The notes beneath the pieces were generated by a model. The model saw only the letters and a program-made list of their open reading frames with translations, had not been told where the DNA came from and made no database searches. A stretch of DNA of 5,664 nucleotides from Methanosphaera sp. rholeuAM130 (GTDB taxonomy: Archaea > Methanobacteriota > Methanobacteria > Methanobacteriales > Methanobacteriaceae): contig MUZY01000094.1 in NCBI GenBank assembly GCA_003266065.1, positions 1-5,664 of the forward strand. Direction: 5' to 3'. Positions 1 through 5,257 of the stretch are shown one piece after another (the first letter of the stretch is position 1; the number at the start of each line of letters is the position of its first letter). Both the position numbers and the translations under genes were made by a program.

Positions 1-577
1 TAATGAGGATTCTGTAATTGTTCCTATAGAAATATTTTATAATCTCCACTATCGAATGGGTTTTTCCCGTACCGGGAGGTCCTTTAATGATATGGAATTT
101 ATTGGCGGATATTGAACGGTCTAACGCCATCTGCTGTCTTTCGTTTAATGAAGTTACCTTATTGGTCTTGTCGTTATAACCGTTATAGTAGCTGTCAATC
201 AGGGCTTCCAGCACTTCGACGTTCTGATGGTTTAGCTTATCATCCTTGATAGACGTTAGAAGATTTTCCAGCTTTAGGATTATTATATCATTCTGGAGAT
301 TGTTGATTTTCATTTCCTGATTTTTATAGAAGGAGGATTTTTTATTCAATTCTATTTCCAGATTCTTGTTATTGTTTTTAAGTATGGTTCCCTGTATCTT
401 GTTTATTTCAACCGTTGTATTGGGTGATATTTTGGAGGGTTTATATAATGATACTTTGATTATATTATCATTAATATCAATTATTCTACCGCGTAGTGCC
501 TTATTGTTTCTTTTTTCTTTTTCTATTAATTCCTCAAAGTCCTTAATGAAAAATTTTAATGTATCTTCGTTAATCAT
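1..577 (-). CDS. Superfamily 1 (Upf1/IGHMBP2-like) helicase, N-terminal part, runs off left edge
   Basis: This frame is open from an ATG at 577 to the left edge, giving 192 residues with no stop, so the C-terminus lies outside the window. Residues 144-149 read LNERQQ, the Q-motif that precedes motif I in SF1 helicases. Residues 166-173 are a textbook Walker A, GPPGTGKT, followed by HSIVEIIKYF. The first ~140 residues are charged, and a stretch around residues 29-60 looks beta-rich (RGRIIDINDNIIKVSLY), which fits the 1B barrel found before motif I in Upf1/IGHMBP2/Dna2-like enzymes. Such proteins use ATP to translocate on and unwind RNA or DNA. Which nucleic acid this one uses cannot be told from the part seen. 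The frame stays open upstream of 577, but there is no further ATG, and a TATA-like box lies there, so 577 is the best start. No Shine-Dalgarno site is visible. The motor class is secure; the subfamily is a family-level inference. Confidence 0.88.
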   Translation of the reverse strand, partial: MINEDTLKFFIKDFEELIEKEKRNNKALRGRIIDINDNIIKVSLYKPSKISPNTTVEINKIQGTILKNNNKNLEIELNKKSSFYKNQEMKINNLQNDIIILKLENLLTSIKDDKLNHQNVEVLEALIDSYYNGYNDKTNKVTSLNERQQMALDRSISANKFHIIKGPPGTGKTHSIVEIIKYFYRNNYRILI

Positions 578-610
578 AATAATTGTAATAATAATATATA
601 TAATAAGTAA

Positions 611-622
611 TACATATATTTT
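611..622 (-). promoter_or_regulatory. Candidate TATA box / BRE for the helicase gene
   Basis: Read on the minus strand, CCCAAAATATATGTA spans roughly 625-611. It holds an A-rich BRE-like run followed by a TATA-like core centred near 615. An archaeal start site about 26 bases downstream would fall near 589, leaving a leader of only about 12 bases before the ATG at 577. That agrees with the absence of a Shine-Dalgarno site. A second AT run, ATATATAT (594-601), is too close to the ATG for the usual spacing. The whole area is AT-rich, so TATA-like words also arise by chance. Confidence 0.4.
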
Positions 623-669
623 GGGAATGAAAAAATTCAATCAAAAAAAATAGATGCCGTCGAAATGAA

Positions 670-695
670 TAATAAAGAGAAAAAACTCTTTATTA
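670..695. repeat. Inverted repeat, 10-bp perfect stem, 6-nt loop
   Basis: TAATAAAGAG (670-679) is followed by six A residues and then its exact reverse complement CTCTTTATTA (686-695). The minus-strand version has a T6 loop. It lies about 95-120 bases upstream of the helicase ATG. No T-run follows the stem on either strand close enough to make it a classical intrinsic terminator. Confidence 0.7.
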
Positions 696-749
696 AACAC
701 CATAGGATATAATTCGAAATAAAATTAATTATTCCGAGATACTTTAGAC

Positions 750-781
750 GTATTGGTTTATTCTCCTAAAAAAACCAATAC
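750..781. repeat. Inverted repeat, 10-bp perfect stem, 12-nt loop
   Basis: GTATTGGTTT (750-759) pairs exactly with AAACCAATAC (772-781). The stem carries three G/C pairs in otherwise A/T-only surroundings. On the plus strand it is followed by a T-rich run (784-804). This could resemble a terminator for a plus-strand transcript, but no plus-strand gene precedes it. Confidence 0.65.
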
Positions 782-821
782 AATTTTAGGTTTTATAAGT
801 TTTTAACAATTTAATTAATTG

Positions 822-845
822 TGTTTAATTATCTTTAATTAAACA
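822..845. repeat. Inverted repeat, 10-bp perfect stem, 4-nt loop
   Basis: TGTTTAATTA (822-831) and TAATTAAACA (836-845) are exact reverse complements around the tetraloop TCTT. Neighbouring bases (811-820, TTAATTAATT) are themselves palindromic. With A/T-rich sequence some of this is expected by chance, but a 10-bp stem with a tight 4-base loop is a good hairpin. Confidence 0.6.
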
Positions 846-1004
846 ATTAGATATTATATTTCAAATATATAATAAGTTTTATCATTATTATTCATGATTA
901 AAAAAATGCTATAAACATTAGAACTGAAAAAAATAGAATATGTGAGTAATTGATTATAATAAAGAGATATTGTCGAATAGAAAATAATCAAAAAAGCCAT
1001 TTGT

Positions 1005-1032
1005 CATTATTCCAAAATAAAAAAGAATAATG
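1005..1032 (-). terminator. Terminator after the ABC permease gene
   Basis: On the minus strand the run CTTTTTTATTTTG (1025-1013) begins 14 bases after the permease stop codon. Oligo-T tracts on the coding strand are the usual archaeal termination signal. The tract sits in the loop of an 8-bp inverted repeat: CATTATTC (1005-1012) pairs with GAATAATG (1025-1032). A near-identical T-tract lies at the same distance after the nitroreductase gene. Confidence 0.6.
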
Positions 1033-1039
1033 GAAAAAA

Positions 1040-3313
1040 TTATTCCCTTGTTTTTTTGAGCGACTCCACCATGTCGATTTGCTTAATCTTACGACTCAAC
1101 AACAAATTGACTATAACCGTCAAAGCGATTACACATACAAAGCTTATTATAATAGTTAACGGCTTGTAATGAACCGGATAATAGAATGTATCACCTGATG
1201 AATCCATCATAACCCTCAATACACCGTAACCCAAAGGAACTCCTATTATAAACCCTACGATTGCCAAAGTTACCTGTTGAGTTAAAAACAATCGACGAAT
1301 AACATTACTTTTAAATCCAATTACCTTAAGAGTAGCCAAGTCTATTTCAACCTCCGTAAATGACAATACTCCCAGACTGTATAGCATCACCAATGACAAC
1401 AGAAGTGCGAAGACGAGTAAAACTGCAATCAACAGGTTACCCGACTCCATCATATCATCCCAACTATTCTGCAACTGTCCAATAGTAAATATGGATGAAA
1501 TACCATCATAACTATCATTGACCTCATTATTGGTTACAATCATTGATGGGGTGAAGTTATATCCAAACTCCTCCAGCTTATCCTGACTGAGAGTTATTCC
1601 CTGATTGGATGGATCTGCATTAATCTCGTCTATGGTAGAATTAATCCACTTATCTTCGCCGTACAAATGCCATTGGATGCTGTCACCTTCATCTACTCCC
1701 AAAAGTTCTGCGGTCTTTCTGGTTAACGTTACGCCATCACTGGGCAATTTAATTTGATGCATATTTTCATCGGTAGGCGTTATCAGCTCACTTTCATTAT
1801 AGACGTTCACATTGACTGTCTTTTTAATATCGTTTACCTTTACCTCTATAGGTTTTGTCATGACCTTGGTACCATTTACCTTAGCTGCAACATCATCAAT
1901 TTGTGCTATGGTCGCATTGTCATCAATTATCAATTGATTATCGTAATGGTTTATAGTGCCGTACTGCCAAGTCTTCAAGTCACTCATACCGTCCGACATT
2001 CCGAATGCCGATATCAGGAGTATAGTACATCCCATAACGCTGACAATCGTTACAAGGGATCTTATCTTGTTTCTTTTTATGTCACGTATATTCCATCTGG
2101 CATTGAATCCGAGTTTAGACCATACCCTTGTCCTCTCCAGTATTGAATTGCCCGATACCTTTGGTGCCTTAGGTTCAAGTGCCTGTGCAGGAGTTTCCCT
2201 TACGATATTCTTAGTAGACAAGTATGTAAATGCCACTGCTACCATTATTAGCAGTATTGCAACGTACGCAAATGACAAGTCAAATCCGGACTTCCAGACG
2301 GGAAGAGTGTAAAAAGAACTCATTGACGGGAAAAACAGATACGGTAAACTATTTACGCCAATTATTAATCCGAGTATGCTTCCGATTACAGTCAGGTAAA
2401 ATCCGTATGAGATATAATGCAGGATTAACGACTTATCCGTAAATCCCAATGCCTTCAATGTGCCTATCTGTGTTCTTTGATGTGAAACTATTCGGGTCAT
2501 GGTCGTAATCAGTGTCAATATTGCTACCACTACAAATATTACCGGAAACATGCTTCCAAGCATTTTATGTTGATCTATTTCCGATTGGAATTGAATTACG
2601 CTACTATGGTCTTTGAATGGAAGTACTGTATAATTGCTTAGATTTACCCTGTCATCGAATTTTTGCTGATACACGTCTGCCGTATCATCGGTCTTCACCA
2701 ATACAGTTGAATAGGGAACATTCTCCCCGGGAAATGCCTTGTATGAAACATATGCAAATCCCTGCAATTTGGAGTCCGGTACGATACTTTCATCAGCCTG
2801 TTGATATACGTATTCCGGAGAATATCCCAGTCCTCGAATTGTCTTTTCTATGGTTATTCCATTGTATTTGAGGGTTATGTTATCTCCCACTTTCAGTTTA
2901 TGTGCATCAGCAAACTTTTTATCGACCCAAATTCCCTCCTTGTCACTCAAATCAATATCGTTTGCATCGACGGGATAATATTTGGCTATCCTATTTGATT
3001 CTATAAAGTGCAGTTTTACAGATGGATCGGATTCCAAATTTGCCGTTGTATCCATGACCAGTTGACGTTCAGCATCCAACGTTGAATCCATGCTTTTAAT
3101 TTTATCGAATGTGTCATTGTTTATGTTATTGGAGTATACCCATATATCCGCCATGTTGGTGTCTTCATAGAAGGCATCAACAGTCTGCTGGATTCCCGTA
3201 TATTCTGCACCTACTCCTGCATAAATCATGAGCGTCAGAAATGACATCAGGAATATTGCAATAAATTGCATCTTATGTTCCCTCATGTCCCTTAGCATCT
3301 TCTTGACTAACAT
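1040..3313 (-). CDS. MacB/FtsX-type ABC transporter permease with duplicated FtsX domain
   Basis: This is an integral membrane permease of about 757 residues, predicted to work with the ATPase encoded just upstream. Numbered from the ATG at 3313, hydrophobic segments lie near 17-36, 253-276, 300-323, 348-366, 420-438, 627-650, 680-700 and 720-740. This gives eight membrane spans arranged as two FtsX-like halves. Between the first two spans of each half is a large extracellular domain (about 40-250 and 440-625). The cytoplasmic coupling segment is duplicated: RTQIGTLKALGF (280-291) in the first half and EIDLATLKVIGF (656-667) in the second. A longer frame starts at 3325 and overlaps the ATPase gene by 7 bases. 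I prefer 3313 because a GGTGAT site lies 4 bases upstream of it and none precedes 3325. MacB/FtsX proteins typically move lipids, lipoproteins or peptides, or transmit mechanical signals across the membrane. The substrate here is unknown. Confidence 0.9.
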   Translation of the reverse strand: MLVKKMLRDMREHKMQFIAIFLMSFLTLMIYAGVGAEYTGIQQTVDAFYEDTNMADIWVYSNNINNDTFDKIKSMDSTLDAERQLVMDTTANLESDPSVKLHFIESNRIAKYYPVDANDIDLSDKEGIWVDKKFADAHKLKVGDNITLKYNGITIEKTIRGLGYSPEYVYQQADESIVPDSKLQGFAYVSYKAFPGENVPYSTVLVKTDDTADVYQQKFDDRVNLSNYTVLPFKDHSSVIQFQSEIDQHKMLGSMFPVIFVVVAILTLITTMTRIVSHQRTQIGTLKALGFTDKSLILHYISYGFYLTVIGSILGLIIGVNSLPYLFFPSMSSFYTLPVWKSGFDLSFAYVAILLIMVAVAFTYLSTKNIVRETPAQALEPKAPKVSGNSILERTRVWSKLGFNARWNIRDIKRNKIRSLVTIVSVMGCTILLISAFGMSDGMSDLKTWQYGTINHYDNQLIIDDNATIAQIDDVAAKVNGTKVMTKPIEVKVNDIKKTVNVNVYNESELITPTDENMHQIKLPSDGVTLTRKTAELLGVDEGDSIQWHLYGEDKWINSTIDEINADPSNQGITLSQDKLEEFGYNFTPSMIVTNNEVNDSYDGISSIFTIGQLQNSWDDMMESGNLLIAVLLVFALLLSLVMLYSLGVLSFTEVEIDLATLKVIGFKSNVIRRLFLTQQVTLAIVGFIIGVPLGYGVLRVMMDSSGDTFYYPVHYKPLTIIISFVCVIALTVIVNLLLSRKIKQIDMVESLKKTRE

Positions 3314-3317
3314 TTGA

Positions 3318-3323
3318 ATCACC
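3318..3323 (-). promoter_or_regulatory. Shine-Dalgarno site that decides the permease start
   Basis: GGTGAT on the minus strand matches the archaeal 16S rRNA 3' end and lies 4 bases before the ATG at 3313. It overlaps the TGA stop of the ATPase gene (3319-3321), which suggests translational coupling. It also overlaps the alternative upstream ATG (3323-3325), so it cannot serve that start. Confidence 0.65.
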
Positions 3324-4023
3324 ATTCTATCTGGTCTATGAAGAGTGGGTTTTGATTTATCTCGATATCTTCTATCCTGCCGTTTTTCAGGTGTATGATT
3401 TTGTCGGCAAGATATGATAGCTGAGTATTGTGCGTTACTATTATTACCGTCGTTTCATGTTCATGTGCCAAGTTTAACAGGATGTTTATTATATTGTATC
3501 CCGTTTTGGAGTCAAGTGCTCCCGTTGGTTCATCACACAAAAGTAATGCCGGCCGTTTTGATATCGCCCTTGCTATGGATACCCTCTGCTGTTCTCCACC
3601 GGATAGCTCCGATGGGAATTGGTGTGCGTGTTCGGCCAGGTCAACCTGTTTGAGGTATTTCATTCCATCAATTTTATCGCCGATTACATCATTTATCAGT
3701 TCAATGTTTTCTATCGCAGTAAGATTAGGTATTAGATTGTAGAATTGGAAGATAAATCCCACCTTGTCTGCCCTATACTGGGTTAGCTGCATTTCATTGT
3801 AGCCGGATATTTCCTCGTTGTCGACGGTTATCTTTCCGATTGTTAATTTGTCCAGTCCCCCCAGTAAGTTTAAAAGAGTTGATTTTCCGCTTCCGGACGG
3901 TCCAAGGATTACTACAAATTCTCCCTTGTCTATGGTGAAATTCAGATTGTTTGCGGCCTTCAGGACATTAGTTCCTGTTATGTATTCCTTGGTTACATTT
4001 TGGAATTCTATTATTTTTGACAT
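3319..4023 (-). CDS. ABC transporter ATP-binding protein, MacB/LolD-type
   Basis: This 234-residue ATPase has the usual length for LolD/MacB-type nucleotide-binding domains. All ABC motifs are intact: Walker A GPSGSGKS (41-48), Q-loop glutamine at 93 in FQFYNLIPNLTAIEN, signature LSGGEQQR (140-147), Walker B ALLLCDEP (159-166) with catalytic glutamate 165, D-loop GALD (168-171) and switch histidine 198 in VTHN. The phrase FQFYNLIPNLTA and the DEPTGALD block are characteristic of the subfamily that pairs with FtsX-type permeases. It should bind ATP in the cytoplasm and drive the permease encoded immediately downstream. The two genes abut with the permease Shine-Dalgarno site lying across this gene's stop codon. 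The start is well supported by AAGGAGGT, with the GGAGGT ending 7 bases upstream of the ATG. No separate periplasmic-adaptor-like gene is present, as expected for an archaeon without an outer membrane. Confidence 0.95.
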   Translation of the reverse strand: MSKIIEFQNVTKEYITGTNVLKAANNLNFTIDKGEFVVILGPSGSGKSTLLNLLGGLDKLTIGKITVDNEEISGYNEMQLTQYRADKVGFIFQFYNLIPNLTAIENIELINDVIGDKIDGMKYLKQVDLAEHAHQFPSELSGGEQQRVSIARAISKRPALLLCDEPTGALDSKTGYNIINILLNLAHEHETTVIIVTHNTQLSYLADKIIHLKNGRIEDIEINQNPLFIDQIEW

Positions 4024-4030
4024 ATTTTTT

Positions 4031-4038
4031 ACCTCCTT
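4031..4038 (-). promoter_or_regulatory. Strong Shine-Dalgarno site of the ABC ATPase gene
   Basis: AAGGAGGT is read on the minus strand, with 7 bases between it and the ATG at 4023. When aligned on GGT, this gives the same 7-base spacing to the start codon as the GGTGAT sites before the permease and the nitroreductase. Confidence 0.85.
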
Positions 4039-4088
4039 AATTGTTTGCTATGGAAATCCTTTTCTAAAATCAAAATTGTTTGACAATA

Positions 4089-4159
4089 GAATATTCATTA
4101 GTTATATTGATTGAAATTTACGTTTATTGATTACATTAAAGCAGAATAAATGAATATTC
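4089..4159. repeat. Pair of GAATATTC palindromes in inverted 11-bp repeats (possible operator)
   Basis: GAATATTCATT (4089-4099) is repeated as its exact reverse complement AATGAATATTC (4149-4159). Each copy contains the 8-bp palindrome GAATATTC (4089-4096 and 4152-4159). Their centres are 63 bases apart, close to six helical turns. Both copies lie in the upstream region of the ABC operon. The pair could bind a dimeric regulator at two sites and form a loop. No known regulator is recognised. Confidence 0.45.
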
Positions 4160-4195
4160 GAAATTGGCCATATGGATAAATTTATGATTAATGCC

Positions 4196-4204
4196 TTATA
4201 TATT
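4196..4204. promoter_or_regulatory. TATA box in the divergent control region
   Basis: TTATATATT (4196-4204) is a strong archaeal TATA-like element. On the minus strand it reads AATATATAA and is preceded by CCTAAAA, an A-rich BRE-like sequence. That orientation points to the ABC operon, with a start near 4173 and a leader of about 150 bases. On the plus strand it would give a start near 4226 and a leader of about 45 bases for the coiled-coil gene, but the bases upstream (ATGCC) are a poor BRE. The minus reading is favoured; use in both directions is possible. Confidence 0.5.
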
Positions 4205-4223
4205 TTTAGGTATACCTAAAAAT
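4202..4223. promoter_or_regulatory. Perfect 22-bp palindrome, probable operator (DtxR/IdeR-like half-sites)
   Basis: The half-site ATTTTTAGGTA (4202-4212) is followed directly by its exact reverse complement (4213-4223) with no spacer, forming a 22-bp perfect palindrome. It overlaps the edge of the TATA element at 4196-4204 and covers the A-rich BRE-like bases of the minus-strand promoter, so a bound protein should compete with TFB/TBP or RNA polymerase. TTAGG and CCTAA half-sites are the known hallmark of DtxR/IdeR-family metal-dependent repressor operators. Assignment to that family here is inference. An RNA hairpin is less likely because the axis has no loop. Confidence 0.7.
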
Positions 4224-4230
4224 CTGATGG

Positions 4231-4243
4231 GCATAAAAAATAG
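4231..4243 (+). promoter_or_regulatory. Weak alternative TATA-like element for the coiled-coil gene
   Basis: GCATAAAAAATAG on the plus strand is centred near 4237. A start about 26 bases on would lie near 4263, giving a leader of about 9 bases, which would suit a gene with no Shine-Dalgarno site. The match is poor compared with TTATATATT at 4196, and the call rests mainly on position. Confidence 0.25.
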
Positions 4244-4271
4244 ATAGCTGTGAAAAGACAAATATAATACC

Positions 4272-4571
4272 ATGACACAAGAAGAAATAGAAAAACTGGA
4301 AAATAGAATAAAAGAGTTAGAAGGCAATAATAAAATAATCCAAGAGGAACTGGACATCAAGACAAATGACTATAAGAAAATGACCATGGAATTAGGACAG
4401 ATAATATTCCAAAATGAAGACTACGAATACGAAATCAAAAAACTGAAAGAAAAAATAGAAGAACTAAATAATCGGATAGAAGAACTTGAATCTGAAAACC
4501 ACGAATTAAATGACTTCAAGAAGGAAGTTGAATCGTCGACCACGTGGAAACTTAAATCGAAATTTTCATAG
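4272..4571 (+). CDS. Small coiled-coil protein of unknown function
   Basis: This 99-residue protein has no signal peptide, membrane span or cysteine. Residues 1-83 are rich in Glu, Lys, Asn, Leu and Ile, with heptad-like spacing (for example IEKLENRIKELEG at 6-18 and IEELNNRIEELESE at 62-75), predicting a long dimeric or trimeric coiled coil. The tail, ESSTTWKLKSKFS (87-99), breaks the pattern. A Ser-Thr/Ser-Trp-Lys-Leu motif directly after a coiled coil recalls the linkers seen in some glycosyltransferases and cell-surface polysaccharide proteins (typically followed by T-x-PLR). Here the protein stops just after it. It may therefore be a stand-alone coiled-coil partner or a shortened relative of such an enzyme. 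It is the only plus-strand gene, divergent from the ABC operon and downstream of the 22-bp palindrome. No Shine-Dalgarno site precedes the ATG. The composition and regular codon structure support a real gene. Confidence 0.75.
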   Translation: MTQEEIEKLENRIKELEGNNKIIQEELDIKTNDYKKMTMELGQIIFQNEDYEYEIKKLKEKIEELNNRIEELESENHELNDFKKEVESSTTWKLKSKFS

Positions 4572-4620
4572 AATAAATGAAAAAATAACTTATGGATATT
4601 ACCCCTCGAATTAACATGCC

Positions 4621-4648
4621 CAAAAATAAAAAAGATAATTATAAAAAA
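4621..4648 (-). terminator. Terminator after the nitroreductase gene
   Basis: On the minus strand two T-runs follow the stop codon: TTTTTTAT just after it and CTTTTTTATTTTTG at 4634-4621. The second starts 14 bases past the stop codon and is almost identical to the T-tract the same distance after the permease gene. It lies between convergent genes. No comparable T-run is seen on the plus strand after the coiled-coil gene. Confidence 0.6.
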
Positions 4649-5203
4649 TTACAGTAACTCATCAACATAAACCACATAATCCTCCTTTATCTTCTTTTTG
4701 CCGAATTCATAATCATCGGCCGGATAACCCAGCACTACATGTCCCACGCCAATGTAATCATCAGACAAACCCCAAACCTTAAGCAATTCTTTTGCCTGTA
4801 TTGAATCGAATTCTTCACGTGCTCTGTGAATCCAGCAAGAGCCTATGTCCAAGCTGCTGGCAGCATTCAATATATTTCCAATAGTAAGTGAGGCATCTTC
4901 AATGCAAGTCGGAATATTCTTATCGGCAAGTACTATAAGTAAAGTCGGAGCGTTATAGAATGGATCAAAATCGTCCGGTAACTTTTCCTTAATTTCATCA
5001 GGATAATACGACAGATTCCATTTGGAAAATCTTTCAATGATATCCTTCCTTTGAATCACCAGTATTTTAGGTGACTGCAATCCCATACCGCTGGGAGCAT
5101 TACATGCGGCTTCCAGTATCATCTTCAAATCATCATCATTAACCTGTTTGTCAGTGAATTTCTTAACACTGCGTCTAGTTTTAAGTGCTTCTATACAATC
5201 CAT
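4649..5203 (-). CDS. Nitroreductase-family flavoprotein (FMN-dependent oxidoreductase)
   Basis: This 184-residue protein matches the nitroreductase fold in length and motifs. It starts with MDCIEALKTRRSVKKF, where RRS (10-12) are typical FMN-phosphate contacts. Further family blocks are APSGMGLQSP (37-46), the FYNAP block (82-86), IEDASLTIGNILNAASSLDIGSCWI (101-125, the helix and strand lining the flavin site) and GHVVLGYP (154-161). Such enzymes are cytosolic dimers that reduce nitro compounds, quinones or flavins using reduced pyridine nucleotide or, in some anaerobes, other donors. The true substrate is unknown. The longest frame begins with GTG at 5212, and another ATG lies at 5209. Both overlap the GGTGAT site, which instead sits 4 bases before the ATG at 5203, so that start is chosen. 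It also gives the usual family N-terminus. The DUF763 gene ends 54 bases upstream on the same strand. Confidence 0.92.
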   Translation of the reverse strand: MDCIEALKTRRSVKKFTDKQVNDDDLKMILEAACNAPSGMGLQSPKILVIQRKDIIERFSKWNLSYYPDEIKEKLPDDFDPFYNAPTLLIVLADKNIPTCIEDASLTIGNILNAASSLDIGSCWIHRAREEFDSIQAKELLKVWGLSDDYIGVGHVVLGYPADDYEFGKKKIKEDYVVYVDELL

Positions 5204-5207
5204 ATCC

Positions 5208-5213
5208 ATCACC
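5208..5213 (-). promoter_or_regulatory. Shine-Dalgarno site that decides the nitroreductase start
   Basis: GGTGAT preceded by a run of A lies 4 bases before the ATG at 5203, the same spacing as before the permease. The GTG at 5212 and ATG at 5209 fall inside this site and so are unlikely starts. Confidence 0.7.
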
Positions 5214-5257
5214 TTTTTTTAAGTATTTTATTTTTCCAATAATTATTTATCGTTAAT

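Larger units (their letters stand above)
578..1039. other. AT-rich gene-free region between permease 3' end and helicase 5' end
   Basis: This is 462 bases without a supported gene on either strand; only very short frames occur. It contains the helicase promoter at its left end and the terminator of the ABC operon at its right end. In the middle are three perfect inverted repeats (670-695, 750-781, 822-845). No tRNA, rRNA, CRISPR repeat or obvious transposon end was seen. The stretch 846-1000 shows nothing recognisable beyond A/T-rich sequence. Confidence 0.7.

Noticed and set aside
75..180. Plus-strand GGAGGT (75-80) followed by an ATG at 87, looking like a small gene start.
   Set aside because: It is the complement of the helicase Walker A codons (GPPGTGKT). 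The frame ends after about 30 codons and has no recognisable product.
366..653. Plus-strand reading frame of 95 codons, hydrophobic.
   Set aside because: It is mostly antisense to the helicase N-terminus, where A/T-rich codons read backwards give Leu/Ile/Ser-rich peptides. It has no Shine-Dalgarno site, and its end runs into the helicase promoter.
578..1039. Possible CRISPR, tRNA, box C/D RNA or insertion-sequence remnant in the long gap.
   Set aside because: No direct repeats with spacers, no cloverleaf, no paired C and D boxes and no transposase frame or terminal repeats could be seen.
1754..2998. Several plus-strand frames of 65-130 codons opposite the permease.
   Set aside because: They overlap one another, have no domain signature, and lie antisense to a permease with clear membrane spans and FtsX motifs.
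3313..3325. Permease start at ATG 3325, overlapping the ATPase gene by 7 bases.
   Set aside because: No Shine-Dalgarno site precedes it, whereas GGTGAT lies at the right distance from the ATG at 3313. Kept only as an alternative.
3414..4114. Plus-strand frames of 79-104 codons opposite the ABC ATPase.
   Set aside because: They are the complement of an ATPase gene whose motifs are all intact. The peptides are Pro/Ser/Cys-rich with no family resemblance.
4168..4175. CCATATGG palindrome in the divergent control region.
   Set aside because: A single 8-bp copy with no partner. Short palindromes of this kind are expected by chance.
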